DNA from: JBIOJB01 sp044450465
Lineage (GTDB): Bacteria; Chloroflexota; Dormibacteria; Dormibacterales; Dormibacteraceae
Direction: 5' to 3'
Assembly (NCBI GenBank): GCA_044450465.1
Contig: JBIOJB010000035.1
Coordinates: forward strand, 1 to 26,196
Length of the DNA: 26,196 nucleotides
Below, piece by piece: positions 7,558 through 15,153 of the stretch. Each line of letters starts with the position of its first letter. Position 1 is the stretch's first letter. The position numbers and the translations under genes were made by a program. Under the pieces are notes generated by a model, which worked only from the letters and a program-made list of their open reading frames with translations, had not been told where the DNA came from and searched no databases.

Positions 7558-9060
7558 TTAGCCTGCCATCCAATCTCTCAGTCTCTTGCGGTCGAGCGAT
7601 TGCCAGATCGCCGGCCAGCGGGCGCGCGCCTCGCTCGCCGCCAGGTGCTCCAGCGCGATGAGCTCGCCCGCCACGAAGGCGCGGCGTCCTGTTACCCGTG
7701 CCGCCCGCAACCAGGCCTGCGCCGTGATGCTGTCCTGATGCTCACCGAGCACCGTCTGCAGCTTCGCCGCGGCGCGCGCAAACGCGTCTGCCGCCGACCC
7801 GACCACGGGGGCCACGGCTTCGGCCGCGTACCGGGCGCGCTTGGCCAGGATCCGGATCCGGTGCAGCTCAGGATCGGTCGGGCTTTCGGGCAGCTGCCGG
7901 ACGGCCGAGCGCAGCCGGCGCCATGGGTTGGTCGCCAGCGCCGGCAGCGCCGAAGTTGCCGGCTGGTCGGCGTCGGGCAACGTGGCCGGGGTCTGAGCCG
8001 CGGCCACCAGCCGTTCGAGCAGGTCGACGTATCGAGTGGAGCTGAGCTCGCCCTGAAGCTTCTTCCGCAGGGCCTCGATCTCCACGCCGAGGATGTGCAG
8101 GAGCGATGACGCGGACCGCGAGTCGCTCGGGGGGAGGGACCGCGCCCGCTCCTGGAGCCGCTCCAGGAGGACCTCACGATCCCGGACCGCTCCGAGCGCC
8201 ATGGCCACCCATCCGAGCTCGGTGCGCAGCATGTCGGTCCATTCGGCGTCGAGCAGCGGGCCGAAGGTGCGGAGGTGGGAACGCAGCTTGCGCGTCGCCA
8301 CCCTTGCCTGGTGCACGGCCTCCGGGTCGGTGCTGGTCCGAACCAGCGGATCGTGGCGCAGCAGTGCCGCGACCGACTCGGCGAGAACGTTGCGGATCAC
8401 CTCAGACGCGGTGGCCCCGGCGGGTGGTGGCTGCGACGAGACCTCGGGAGGTTCGAGGGCGCGAGGACCGAGTGCGCGGACATGCTTGGGAGTGCGATCT
8501 GGAGCGCCGGCGCCCGCGCTGCGCAGGCGGGCGACCAGCGCCGCGATGATGGCGCCGTCTCCCTGCTCGCCCAGAACCTCGACCTCGATCTCGCGAAACC
8601 GTGCCGCGACACGGCGGCCATCGCGCACGGAGACTTCGTCATCGACCACCTCGGCCAGCCGAGCCCCGGAAGCGTCGACGATGCGCACGCGGCGGCGCAG
8701 TGTCGACAGCCGTGCCACCGGCACCAGTTCCGCGGTGCGCACATACGCGCGTACGACATCGACAGCCGCCTCGGGCGGCTTCTTCGCACCACCCTGAAAG
8801 ACCAGCTCGTCCCGTTCGAGCACGCCTGATGGCTCGGATCTTTGCGCGGCGGGTGGGGCGAGCTTCAGGGTCCAGCCCTCGCCGGCCCGATGCCGCAGCG
8901 AGACGCCCCAGCGAGCCAGCCGGACGTCCGCAGTGTCGAAGTAGACGGTGTCCAGCCGGACGATCTCGGGAGCAGTGACCGTGGAGCCTTCGACGACTCC
9001 TGCCAGATCCGGGAGGTGGAACGCGGGTCCGGCCCCGAGCTTCACCTCACGCTCAAGCAT
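7558..9060 (-). CDS. CYTH-CHAD domain protein (polyphosphate-associated)
   Basis: A 500-residue fusion. The N-terminal CYTH domain (about 1-200) begins with the diagnostic EREVKL (Glu-x-Glu-x-Lys) metal/triphosphate-binding motif and continues through DTVYFDTADVRLARWGVSLRHR and a Lys/Arg-lined tunnel. CYTH enzymes hydrolyse inorganic triphosphate or related substrates. The C-terminal CHAD domain (about 225-490) is helical, with conserved VHQARVATRKLRSHLRTF and LHRIRILAKRARYAAEAV, whose His and basic residues bind polyphosphate. A Pro/Ala-rich linker joins the two. The ATG at 9060 overlaps the ppk1 stop by 8 bases, so it is coupled to polyphosphate kinase. It probably hydrolyses or tethers polyphosphate; which activity dominates cannot be told. 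Confidence 0.92.
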   Translation of the reverse strand: MLEREVKLGAGPAFHLPDLAGVVEGSTVTAPEIVRLDTVYFDTADVRLARWGVSLRHRAGEGWTLKLAPPAAQRSEPSGVLERDELVFQGGAKKPPEAAVDVVRAYVRTAELVPVARLSTLRRRVRIVDASGARLAEVVDDEVSVRDGRRVAARFREIEVEVLGEQGDGAIIAALVARLRSAGAGAPDRTPKHVRALGPRALEPPEVSSQPPPAGATASEVIRNVLAESVAALLRHDPLVRTSTDPEAVHQARVATRKLRSHLRTFGPLLDAEWTDMLRTELGWVAMALGAVRDREVLLERLQERARSLPPSDSRSASSLLHILGVEIEALRKKLQGELSSTRYVDLLERLVAAAQTPATLPDADQPATSALPALATNPWRRLRSAVRQLPESPTDPELHRIRILAKRARYAAEAVAPVVGSAADAFARAAAKLQTVLGEHQDSITAQAWLRAARVTGRRAFVAGELIALEHLAASEARARWPAIWQSLDRKRLRDWMAG

Positions 9061-11164
9061 GCGGGACGCCGTTCACCACCCCGTTACCGCGAGCGCTCTC
9101 CAGCGCCACCTCTTGGAAACGCTGCTGCGAGTTGAGGTTCTCGACCGTGGGGACACGCCGCCAGCTTCCGTCGGAGCCGAGCTCCCAGGCCAGAACGTCA
9201 TCGGAGAGTGACGTCTCGAGAATGTGCGACAGGCGAAGGCGCAGCTTCGGGTCGGTCACGGGCACGACGACCTCGACACGCCTGTCGAGGTTGCGTGGCA
9301 TGAGGTCCGAAGAACCCAGGTAGTACTCGGGCTGGCCGCCGTTGCCGAACGAGAAGATGCGCGAGTGCTCCAGGAAGTGCCCCACGACGGACCTCACTCG
9401 AATCCGCTCCGAGAGGCCCGGCACCCCCGGCCGGAGCGAGCACATGCTCCGAACCATCAGGTCGACCTGGGCGCCCGCCTGGCTGGCGGCGTAGAGGGAG
9501 TCGATGACTTCCGGGTCGATCAGGTTGTTGACCTTGATGATGATCCGGCCACCCACAACGCTTTCGCGCTCGATGAGGGCGGCGATACCGGCCCGCAGGC
9601 TCGTGGGAGCGACCATCACCTTGCGATACCGGCTCTGCCTGCTGTAACCGGTGAGCAGGTTGAACAGCTCGGTTACGTCAGCTCCGAGGTCGGCGTCTGC
9701 GGACAGAAGGCTGACGTCCTCATAGACCCGTGCGGTGCTCGGGTTGTAGTTGCCGGTGCCGACATGAAGGTAATGCCGGATATGCCCGCCCTCACTCCTC
9801 ACGACAAGCGTCACCTTGGCGTGCGTCTTCAAGCCGAGAAGTCCGTAGACAACGTGAACATTGGCCTCTTCAAGGGCTCTGGCCCACCCGATGTTGGCCT
9901 GCTCGTCGCCGCGAGCCTTGAGCTCCACCAGGGCGACCACCTGCTTGCCCCGCTCGGCCGCCCGGATCAGAGCCCGCACGATGGGGCTGCCGGGTCCCGA
10001 TGTCCGGTAGAGGGTCTGCTTGATGGCCAGCACGTCCGGGTCGCTCGCGGCCTGGTCGATGAACGCTTCGACCGAGGTGGCGAACGAGTCGTAAGGGTGG
10101 TGCGCAAGCACGTCGCCCGCGCGAAGCACGGCAAACAGATCCGGCACCTCGGCGCCGAGACCGCGCAGCCGCGGCTGCGTGGTGGGCGTCCACGCCTCCG
10201 CTTTCAGGTCGGGGCGATCCAGCTGCGTGAGCGCCGAGAGGCTCCCCAGATCGAGCAGGCCCTCCGTCTTGTAGACATCGGCCGACTGGAGCTCGAGCTC
10301 TCGAGTGAGGAGGTCAAGCACTTCGCCTGACATTCCGGGTTCGATCTCCAGACGCACCACCCGCGCGTGGCGCCGGCGGCGCCGGAGCTCGGTCTGAATG
10401 GCGGCCAGCAGATCCTCGGCGTCGCTGTCGACGTCGTCGAGGTCTCCGTCACGCGTCACCCGGAAAGGATGGTGGGCGACGATCTCCATGCCTGGGAACA
10501 AAGCCGAAAGGTGGAGGGCGATCACGTCCTCAAGCGGCACGTACCTCTCACCTTCCGCCAGCGCGATGAACCGGGGCAGCACGGGCGGCACCTTGACGCG
10601 GGCGAACCGGTGCTGGCGCCGCTGGGGGTCGCGCACGGTCACCGCCAGGTTGAGCGAAAGGTGGGAGATGTAGGGGAACGGATGGCCGGGGTCGACGGCA
10701 AGCGGGGTGAGGACCGGGAAGATCTGCTGCCTGAAGACCGTGTGCAGCTGCTGCATCTCCAGCTTGGTCACGTCGGCGCCCCGCACGACCTCGATTCCGG
10801 CTTCGGCCAGCGCAGGCAGGATCTTGCCGGTGTAGAGACCGACCTGGCGGTCGATGAGCGCTTCGACACGCGTCCGGATCGCCTTCAGCTGCTCCAGAGG
10901 CGTCATGCCGTCCGGCGATGCGACCGCCACGGAGGCGAGCACCTGCTCCTTAAGGCCCGCCACGCGCACCTGGAAGAAGTCGTCCAGGTTCTGGCTGAAG
11001 ATGGCTAGAAAGCGGACCCGTTCCAGGAGTGGAAGCTTCGGATCCTCGGCCTGCGCCAGGACCCGCTCGTCGAAGTCCAGTCGGGACAGCTCACGGTTGA
11101 AGAACCGGGAAGCGACCGGCGTTTGAACAGGCGTTTGCTCGGCTTCGGAAGGGGCCCCCACCAC
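9053..11164 (-). CDS. ppk1: Polyphosphate kinase 1
   Basis: Reversibly transfers the ATP gamma-phosphate to growing polyphosphate. The 703-residue protein has the usual length of about 690-720. It shows the N-terminal domain opening RFFNRELSRLDFDERVLAQA, a head domain with HPFPYISHLSLNLAV, and the PLD-like catalytic domains. His448 in GLKTHAKVTLVV corresponds to the autophosphorylated histidine, followed by YLHVGTGNYNPSTARVYED. His600 in GHFLEHSRIFSFGNG is the second conserved histidine. Two consecutive GTG codons (11164-11159) can serve as start and no clear ribosome site is visible. Upstream lies a T-tailed hairpin (11224-11265) that would stop transcription arriving from the DUF2461 gene, so ppk1 probably has its own promoter at 11165-11223, which I cannot pinpoint. 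Confidence 0.96.
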   Translation of the reverse strand: MVGAPSEAEQTPVQTPVASRFFNRELSRLDFDERVLAQAEDPKLPLLERVRFLAIFSQNLDDFFQVRVAGLKEQVLASVAVASPDGMTPLEQLKAIRTRVEALIDRQVGLYTGKILPALAEAGIEVVRGADVTKLEMQQLHTVFRQQIFPVLTPLAVDPGHPFPYISHLSLNLAVTVRDPQRRQHRFARVKVPPVLPRFIALAEGERYVPLEDVIALHLSALFPGMEIVAHHPFRVTRDGDLDDVDSDAEDLLAAIQTELRRRRRHARVVRLEIEPGMSGEVLDLLTRELELQSADVYKTEGLLDLGSLSALTQLDRPDLKAEAWTPTTQPRLRGLGAEVPDLFAVLRAGDVLAHHPYDSFATSVEAFIDQAASDPDVLAIKQTLYRTSGPGSPIVRALIRAAERGKQVVALVELKARGDEQANIGWARALEEANVHVVYGLLGLKTHAKVTLVVRSEGGHIRHYLHVGTGNYNPSTARVYEDVSLLSADADLGADVTELFNLLTGYSRQSRYRKVMVAPTSLRAGIAALIERESVVGGRIIIKVNNLIDPEVIDSLYAASQAGAQVDLMVRSMCSLRPGVPGLSERIRVRSVVGHFLEHSRIFSFGNGGQPEYYLGSSDLMPRNLDRRVEVVVPVTDPKLRLRLSHILETSLSDDVLAWELGSDGSWRRVPTVENLNSQQRFQEVALESARGNGVVNGVPHA

Positions 11165-11223
11165 GACTTAAGGAACTCTAGCGGTTGGCAACAATAGCTG
11201 GGTTACAGGCTGATTAAGAGCCG

Positions 11224-11265
11224 AAAAAGACCTGCTGAATCGCCCTTTCCGCGCACCCAGGTCTT
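11224..11265 (-). terminator. Rho-independent terminator upstream of ppk1
   Basis: On the minus strand AAGACCTG (11265-11258) pairs with CAGGTCTT (11234-11227) around a 23-base loop and runs straight into a run of five Ts. It lies about 150 bases after the DUF2461 stop codon and separates that gene from ppk1. The rest of 11165-11418 shows no convincing gene or promoter. Confidence 0.5.
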
Positions 11266-11418
11266 CACCTCGAGTCCCCCCGTCCCTTAACCATTGCCCC
11301 ATGGCGGCTCCTGGCGAGGTGCTCGGTTCGCCCGCGCCTCGTTCAGGCGGAAGACCTCACTCAGGTCCTGGCCGGCCTCTGCCTTCCCGAGTCGCCGCCG
11401 AGGCTCAGACGGCCCTGA

Positions 11419-12051
11419 TCAGTCGAGGTATTTGGCGAACCAGTCTGTGAGCGGCTCGCAATCACTCCACGCTTTCACGATGTGCCGGCGCGCCGCCGGT
11501 GTGCCAAGCCACGGCTGCATACCAAAGTTCTTCGACGCGTATAGCCTCTTGTGGCGGAGCAACCGAGCGCGTGGATGGTCCTGCGGCCAACCGGACGGCA
11601 CGCGCTTCAAGTCCTCACCACCAAGCTCGAACCCCCCTTTCTCAAGCTTCGCGGCAATCGCGGCGAGCTGAGCACCCGGCGTCGCGGCCGCGACCTTCTG
11701 CCGATACCGGACCAGCTGCTCCGGCGCAAGCTCATAGCGGCCGGCGGCGACCATCAGCCCACGCGCGTCGAGCGAGATGTAACCGCCCTTTGCGCCCATG
11801 CCGATCGTGGCGGCGATGTTCGTCTTGTACGGCGACTTGTCTTTCGAGAACCTGACGTCCCGGTTGGGACGGAAGACTTTGCCTGGCCCGAACTCGTCCT
11901 CGAGCGACGCGACCAGCGCGACCATCGGTCCTTTCACGGTGGTGTCATAAACCTTGCGATTGGCCTCGAAGTAGCGCTTGGAGTTGTCGAGCTCGAGCCC
12001 GATGAAGAAACGCTGACACGTCTCGGGCCAACCGCGGAACGCATCCGACAT
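11419..12051 (-). CDS. DUF2461 family protein
   Basis: A 210-residue protein of the DUF2461 / TIGR02453 family, whose function is unknown. Typical segments are LELDNSKRYFEANRKVYDTTV near the start, VFRPNRDVRFSKDKSPYKTNIAA in the middle, GGYISLDARGLMVAAGRYELAPEQLVRYR, and GWPQDHPRARLLRHKRLYASKNFG toward the end. The family usually has about 200-220 residues, which supports the ATG at 12051; the open frame extends to 12102 but adds non-family residues. It diverges from the ABC exporter ATPase with only 24 bases between the start codons, so at least one promoter must lie inside the other gene. The transcript probably ends at the hairpin at 11224-11265. Confidence 0.85.
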   Translation of the reverse strand: MSDAFRGWPETCQRFFIGLELDNSKRYFEANRKVYDTTVKGPMVALVASLEDEFGPGKVFRPNRDVRFSKDKSPYKTNIAATIGMGAKGGYISLDARGLMVAAGRYELAPEQLVRYRQKVAAATPGAQLAAIAAKLEKGGFELGGEDLKRVPSGWPQDHPRARLLRHKRLYASKNFGMQPWLGTPAARRHIVKAWSDCEPLTDWFAKYLD

Positions 12052-12075
12052 CAGGTCCCAACAATAATGTGTTCC

Positions 12076-13035
12076 ATGACTGACGCCGTCATCGAAACGC
12101 ATGGGCTCCGTCGAGTCTTCAAAGCGCGCAAGCGCGTCGTGGAGGCGGTGGCCGGAGTCGACCTGACCGTCAACCAGGGCGAGATCTTCGGGTTTCTCGG
12201 TCCCAACGGGGCGGGCAAGACAACGACGTTGAGGATGCTGGCCACGCTGATGCCGCCGAGCGGCGGGACCGCCAGGGTCGCTGGGTGCGATCTGGCCACG
12301 GAAGCGGCCAAGATCCGCGACCGGATCGGATATGTCGGGCAGGCTGGCGGATCCGACTCCGAGATCACCGGGCGCCGCGAGCTCGTGTTTCAGGCTCGCC
12401 TCTACGGCATGTCACCCGACGCCGCCGGCAAGCGTGCCGCCGAACTGATCGAGATGCTGGAGCTCGAGGCCTGCGCCGACCGCGCTGGTAAGACCTACTC
12501 GGGCGGCCAAAAGCGCCGCCTCGACATCGGGCTCGGTCTGGTGCACAGCCCTCGCCTTCTGTTCCTCGATGAGCCGACGACCGGCCTGGACCCTCAGAGC
12601 CGGGCCCGAGTCTGGGACGAGGTCAAGCGCATGCACGATCGCGGGACGACCGTATTCCTCACCACGCACTACCTCGACGAGGCCGATGCGCTCTGCGACC
12701 GGATCGCAATCATCGACTACGGCAAGATCGTCGCGGAAGGAACCCCCGAGGAGCTGAAGCGCGCAGTGGCCGGCGATGTCGTCACCTTGAACGTCGCCGG
12801 AGACCAGCAGGTCGCGCTCGACCTCATCAAGGCGCAGCCGTTCGTGCGCGAAGCGCGACTCGAGGAGGGATCAGTTCTTCTCTTTGTCGATCGCGGCGAG
12901 GAGGCCATGCCTGCGATCCTCCGCCTGCTCGATGGCGCCGGGCTACAGCTCATGACCATCGGGCTCCACCGGCCGAGCCTTGACGACGTCTTCCTGCGGC
13001 AGACCGGACGGTCGCTCCGGGAGACGGCGGCATGA
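12076..13035 (+). CDS. ABC-2 exporter ATP-binding protein (DrrA-like)
   Basis: A 319-residue ABC ATPase with Walker A GPNGAGKTTTLRML (42-55), signature YSGGQKRRLDIG (141-152), Walker B LLFLDEPTTGLDP (161-173) and H-loop His198 in FLTTHYLDEAD. The C-terminal extension (about 230-319), including LDDVFLRQTGRSLRE, is characteristic of the daunorubicin-resistance (DrrA) subfamily, which energises export of hydrophobic drugs or lipids with an ABC-2 permease. The start is the ATG at 12076 (MTDAVIETHG); an in-frame ATG at 12067 is possible. The long open frame upstream overlaps DUF2461 antisense and is not real. The stop overlaps the permease start (ATGA), so the two are coupled. Confidence 0.93.
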   Translation: MTDAVIETHGLRRVFKARKRVVEAVAGVDLTVNQGEIFGFLGPNGAGKTTTLRMLATLMPPSGGTARVAGCDLATEAAKIRDRIGYVGQAGGSDSEITGRRELVFQARLYGMSPDAAGKRAAELIEMLELEACADRAGKTYSGGQKRRLDIGLGLVHSPRLLFLDEPTTGLDPQSRARVWDEVKRMHDRGTTVFLTTHYLDEADALCDRIAIIDYGKIVAEGTPEELKRAVAGDVVTLNVAGDQQVALDLIKAQPFVREARLEEGSVLLFVDRGEEAMPAILRLLDGAGLQLMTIGLHRPSLDDVFLRQTGRSLRETAA

Positions 13036-13793
13036 AGGTGCTGCGAGACACATGGCTCGTCTTCGGCCGCTATTTCGGCCTGTTCATCCGCAACCCGGCG
13101 TGGGTCGCCATCGGCGTGCTGCAGCCGGTGCTCTACCTAGTGCTCTTTGCTCCGCTGCTCAAGCCCATCGCTTCGATGCGCGGATTCCCGCCTGGTGGCG
13201 CCTACAACGTCTTCGTCCCAGGGCTCCTGGTGCAGCTGGGCATGTTTGGCGCCGCCGGGGTGGGGTTCAGCCTGATCTCGGAGCTGCGCTTTGGCGTCAT
13301 CGAGCGGCTTCGTGTGACGCCCGTGAGCCGCGTGGCCCTGCTGTTTGGGCGCGCGCTGCGTGACATGTTGTCTATCGTCCTGCAGTCATTGATCCTCATC
13401 CTCATCGCGCTGCCTTTCGGGCTGAGCATCAACCCGCTCGGAGTGGTCGTCGTCCTTGCTCTGATTGGTCTGATTGGCCTTTTGACGGCATCGATCGCAT
13501 ACGCGGTCGCGCTGGCCGTCAAGAGCGAGGACACCTACGCCCCGATCGTGTTCACCTCGGCCCTGCCGATTCTGCTTCTGTCGGGGGTGCTCCTCCCGAT
13601 GAGCATCGCTCCCCAGTGGTTGCAGAACATCGCCGCGGTGAATCCCCTGCTGTACGCGGTCGACGCCGCGCGCCACATATTCCTGGCCGATCTCGGCGAT
13701 CCGAGCGTGGCCAAAGGCGTCCTGATCCTGGCCGTGCTGTGCGTCGGAGCGGTGATGCTCGGCGCCCGGCAGTTCGGCCGGGCGGTCGCCTAG
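13032..13793 (+). CDS. ABC-2 type exporter permease (DrrB-like)
   Basis: A 253-residue integral membrane protein with about six hydrophobic segments, for example PAWVAIGVLQPVLYLVLFAP, GLLVQLGMFGAAGVGFSLI, MLSIVLQSLILILIALPFGL, GVVVVLALIGLIGLLTASIA, PIVFTSALPILLLSGVLLP and the terminal GVLILAVLCVGAVMLGARQF. The region from 180 on, with LPMSIAPQWLQNIAAVNPLLYAVDAAR, is the conserved end of ABC-2 permeases. It works as a dimer with the preceding ATPase in the inner membrane. The substrate is not evident. Its stop is 58 bases from the next gene, an ArsR-SRPBCC regulator with its own promoter, so regulation by that protein is possible but not shown. Confidence 0.92.
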   Translation: MKVLRDTWLVFGRYFGLFIRNPAWVAIGVLQPVLYLVLFAPLLKPIASMRGFPPGGAYNVFVPGLLVQLGMFGAAGVGFSLISELRFGVIERLRVTPVSRVALLFGRALRDMLSIVLQSLILILIALPFGLSINPLGVVVVLALIGLIGLLTASIAYAVALAVKSEDTYAPIVFTSALPILLLSGVLLPMSIAPQWLQNIAAVNPLLYAVDAARHIFLADLGDPSVAKGVLILAVLCVGAVMLGARQFGRAVA

Positions 13794-13813
13794 GGAACCC
13801 CCGGCCCAGGCGC

Positions 13814-13843
13814 TTGACAGGTGACCAGATGGTCACCTATTCT
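13814..13843 (+). promoter_or_regulatory. Promoter of the ArsR-SRPBCC gene
   Basis: A perfect -35 box TTGACA (13814-13819) and -10 box TATTCT (13838-13843) are separated by 18 bases. Only 7 bases lie between the -10 box and the ATG at 13851, and there is no ribosome-binding site, so the transcript should begin at or next to the start codon (leaderless). Confidence 0.75.
13819..13838. promoter_or_regulatory. Operator palindrome within the promoter spacer
   Basis: AGGTGACC (13819-13826) and GGTCACCT (13831-13838) form a perfect inverted repeat with spacer AGAT. It fills the space between the -35 and -10 boxes and shares one base with each. Binding of the ArsR dimer encoded just downstream would block RNA polymerase, which implies autorepression. 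Confidence 0.75.
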
Positions 13844-13850
13844 CTTGCCC

Positions 13851-14627
13851 ATGGAATCCGTGTTCAAAGCCCTGGCGGACCCGAGCCGGCGCAAGCTGCT
13901 CGACAAGCTCTTCGAGCGTGATGGCCAGACGCTGAGCGAGCTTGGCGAGAGCCTCCCGGCGATGACCCGCTTCGGGGTCATGAAGCACCTTCGCCTCCTC
14001 GAGGAGGCGGGGCTCGTGACCACTCGCAAGGTGGGTCGCGAGAGGCTGCACTACCTGAACGCGGTGCCCATTCGCCTGATCCACGACCGCTGGATCGGCA
14101 AATACCGCAAGACTCGCGCCGCCGCGCTGGCGGATTTGAAACTGCAACTGGAGGAAGAGATGGCAATCGTCGACTCGAGACCCGCGCAGGTCTACACCGT
14201 TTTCATCCGCGCGCCGCGCGAAAAGGTGTGGGACGCGATCACCAAGCCTGAATTCACACGTCAGTACTTCTTTGGCAGCGAGCCGGCGTCCACCTGGAAG
14301 GCAGGCGACCGCCTCAGCTGGACAGAGGCCGAGACCGGCCGGGCCCTTGTCGACGGAAAGGTGATCGAGTGCGACAGGCCGCGGCGCCTCGTCCACTCGT
14401 GGATCGTTCAATACGACGAGGAGCTCTCCACCGAAGGCGCCAGCAGGGTCACCTGGGAGCTCGAGGAGACCGGCGGGGTCACCAAGCTCACGGCGATTCA
14501 CGATGAGTTCCCTTCGGGGAGCCGCGTCTACGACAGCGTGGCGGGCGGGTGGCCACTGGTCCTGAGCGGGCTGAAGACGCTCGTCGAGACAGGCGCACCG
14601 CTGCGCCCGGTCGTTGCAGCTGTCTAG
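13851..14627 (+). CDS. ArsR-type repressor fused to SRPBCC (AHSA1-like) domain
   Basis: A 258-residue two-domain protein. Residues 1-100 are an ArsR-type winged helix: MESVFKALADPSRRKLLDKL, LGESLPAMTRFGVMKHLRLLEEAGLV (recognition helix region) and wing RKVGRERLHYLN. No metal-binding cysteines are visible, so it is not a classical arsenic sensor. Residues 108-250 are an SRPBCC / AHSA1 ligand-binding fold: VFIRAPREKVWDAITKPEFTRQYFFGS, with later WELEETGGVTKLTAIHDEF and GGWPLVLSGLKTLVE. The fusion likely senses a hydrophobic small molecule. The start is the ATG at 13851, fixed by the promoter and domain start; the frame open from 13821 lies in the operator. It lies downstream of the ABC exporter, a plausible but unproven target, and ends before a strong terminator. 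Confidence 0.88.
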   Translation: MESVFKALADPSRRKLLDKLFERDGQTLSELGESLPAMTRFGVMKHLRLLEEAGLVTTRKVGRERLHYLNAVPIRLIHDRWIGKYRKTRAAALADLKLQLEEEMAIVDSRPAQVYTVFIRAPREKVWDAITKPEFTRQYFFGSEPASTWKAGDRLSWTEAETGRALVDGKVIECDRPRRLVHSWIVQYDEELSTEGASRVTWELEETGGVTKLTAIHDEFPSGSRVYDSVAGGWPLVLSGLKTLVETGAPLRPVVAAV

Positions 14628-14636
14628 GTTCAGCGG

Positions 14637-14667
14637 AGCGGGGCGCGCCGCACGGGCGCGCCCCGCT
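14637..14667. terminator. Bidirectional terminator hairpin
   Basis: AGCGGGGCGCGCC (14637-14649) pairs perfectly over 13 bp with 14655-14667 around GCACG. It lies between the convergent ends of the ArsR-SRPBCC gene (stop 14627) and the oxidoreductase gene (stop 14692). It has no long T-run, so termination could be partly Rho-aided. Confidence 0.75.
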
Positions 14668-14691
14668 ATCTACCTGCTGGCCGCCAAGTCG

Positions 14692-15153
14692 CTAGCCGCC
14701 GGTCGGCTCCAGAAGCAGGTAGTTTCTTATCCCAACCGCGCGCAGCAGCCACCATAGGGCGATCGGAAACGAGTGCCTTGCCCTGGCGCTTTCGACTACG
14801 ACTGCGCGCCCGACCTGATACTCAACTCCTCGGCACCGAACCGAGTATTCCGAGGCCGCCACCACGTTCTGGAACCAATGTGAATGCGTGCCGAACGTCA
14901 GCGGTATGAAGAAGCAGCCCTCGGCTACTCCCATCCCGACTGGAGTTCTAAGGATTCGGCCGGAGCGCCGTCCCTTGTGAACGAGTACACCGAACCCGGG
15001 GAGCCAGCGGGTGCCGGCCAGAGACGTGATCGCCGGATTTGCGATCCGAGCCATGAATCGGATGACACCCCGCGCAAAATGCGACGCGAACAGCCTCGCA
15101 GGGGCGACGACTTGGAAGTCGGATGGCGGCGCTGACACAGGTGGGACGCTCAC
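14692..15153 (-). CDS. Deazaflavin (F420)-dependent nitroreductase/quinone reductase family protein
   Basis: A 153-residue protein of the small split-barrel F420H2-dependent reductase family (Ddn-like). Its marks are FGVLVHKGRRSGRILRTPVG (the GRRSG-x-RTP motif, cofactor phosphate contact), GCFFIPLTFGTHSHWFQNVVAASEYSVRC and a following barrel strand YQVGRAVVV. Such proteins reduce quinones, nitro compounds or enones, often at the membrane. Usual length is about 140-150 residues. The start is a GTG at 15153 that overlaps the sigma-factor stop (GTGA), so it is translated together with the ECF41 sigma factor and presumably belongs to its regulon. Whether this organism makes F420 cannot be told from the window; FMN- or heme-binding relatives exist. 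Confidence 0.8.
   Translation of the reverse strand: MSVPPVSAPPSDFQVVAPARLFASHFARGVIRFMARIANPAITSLAGTRWLPGFGVLVHKGRRSGRILRTPVGMGVAEGCFFIPLTFGTHSHWFQNVVAASEYSVRCRGVEYQVGRAVVVESARARHSFPIALWWLLRAVGIRNYLLLEPTGG

Noticed and set aside
9224..10330. 368-residue plus-strand frame inside ppk1
   Set aside because: Antisense to the PPK1 catalytic region; no family motif.
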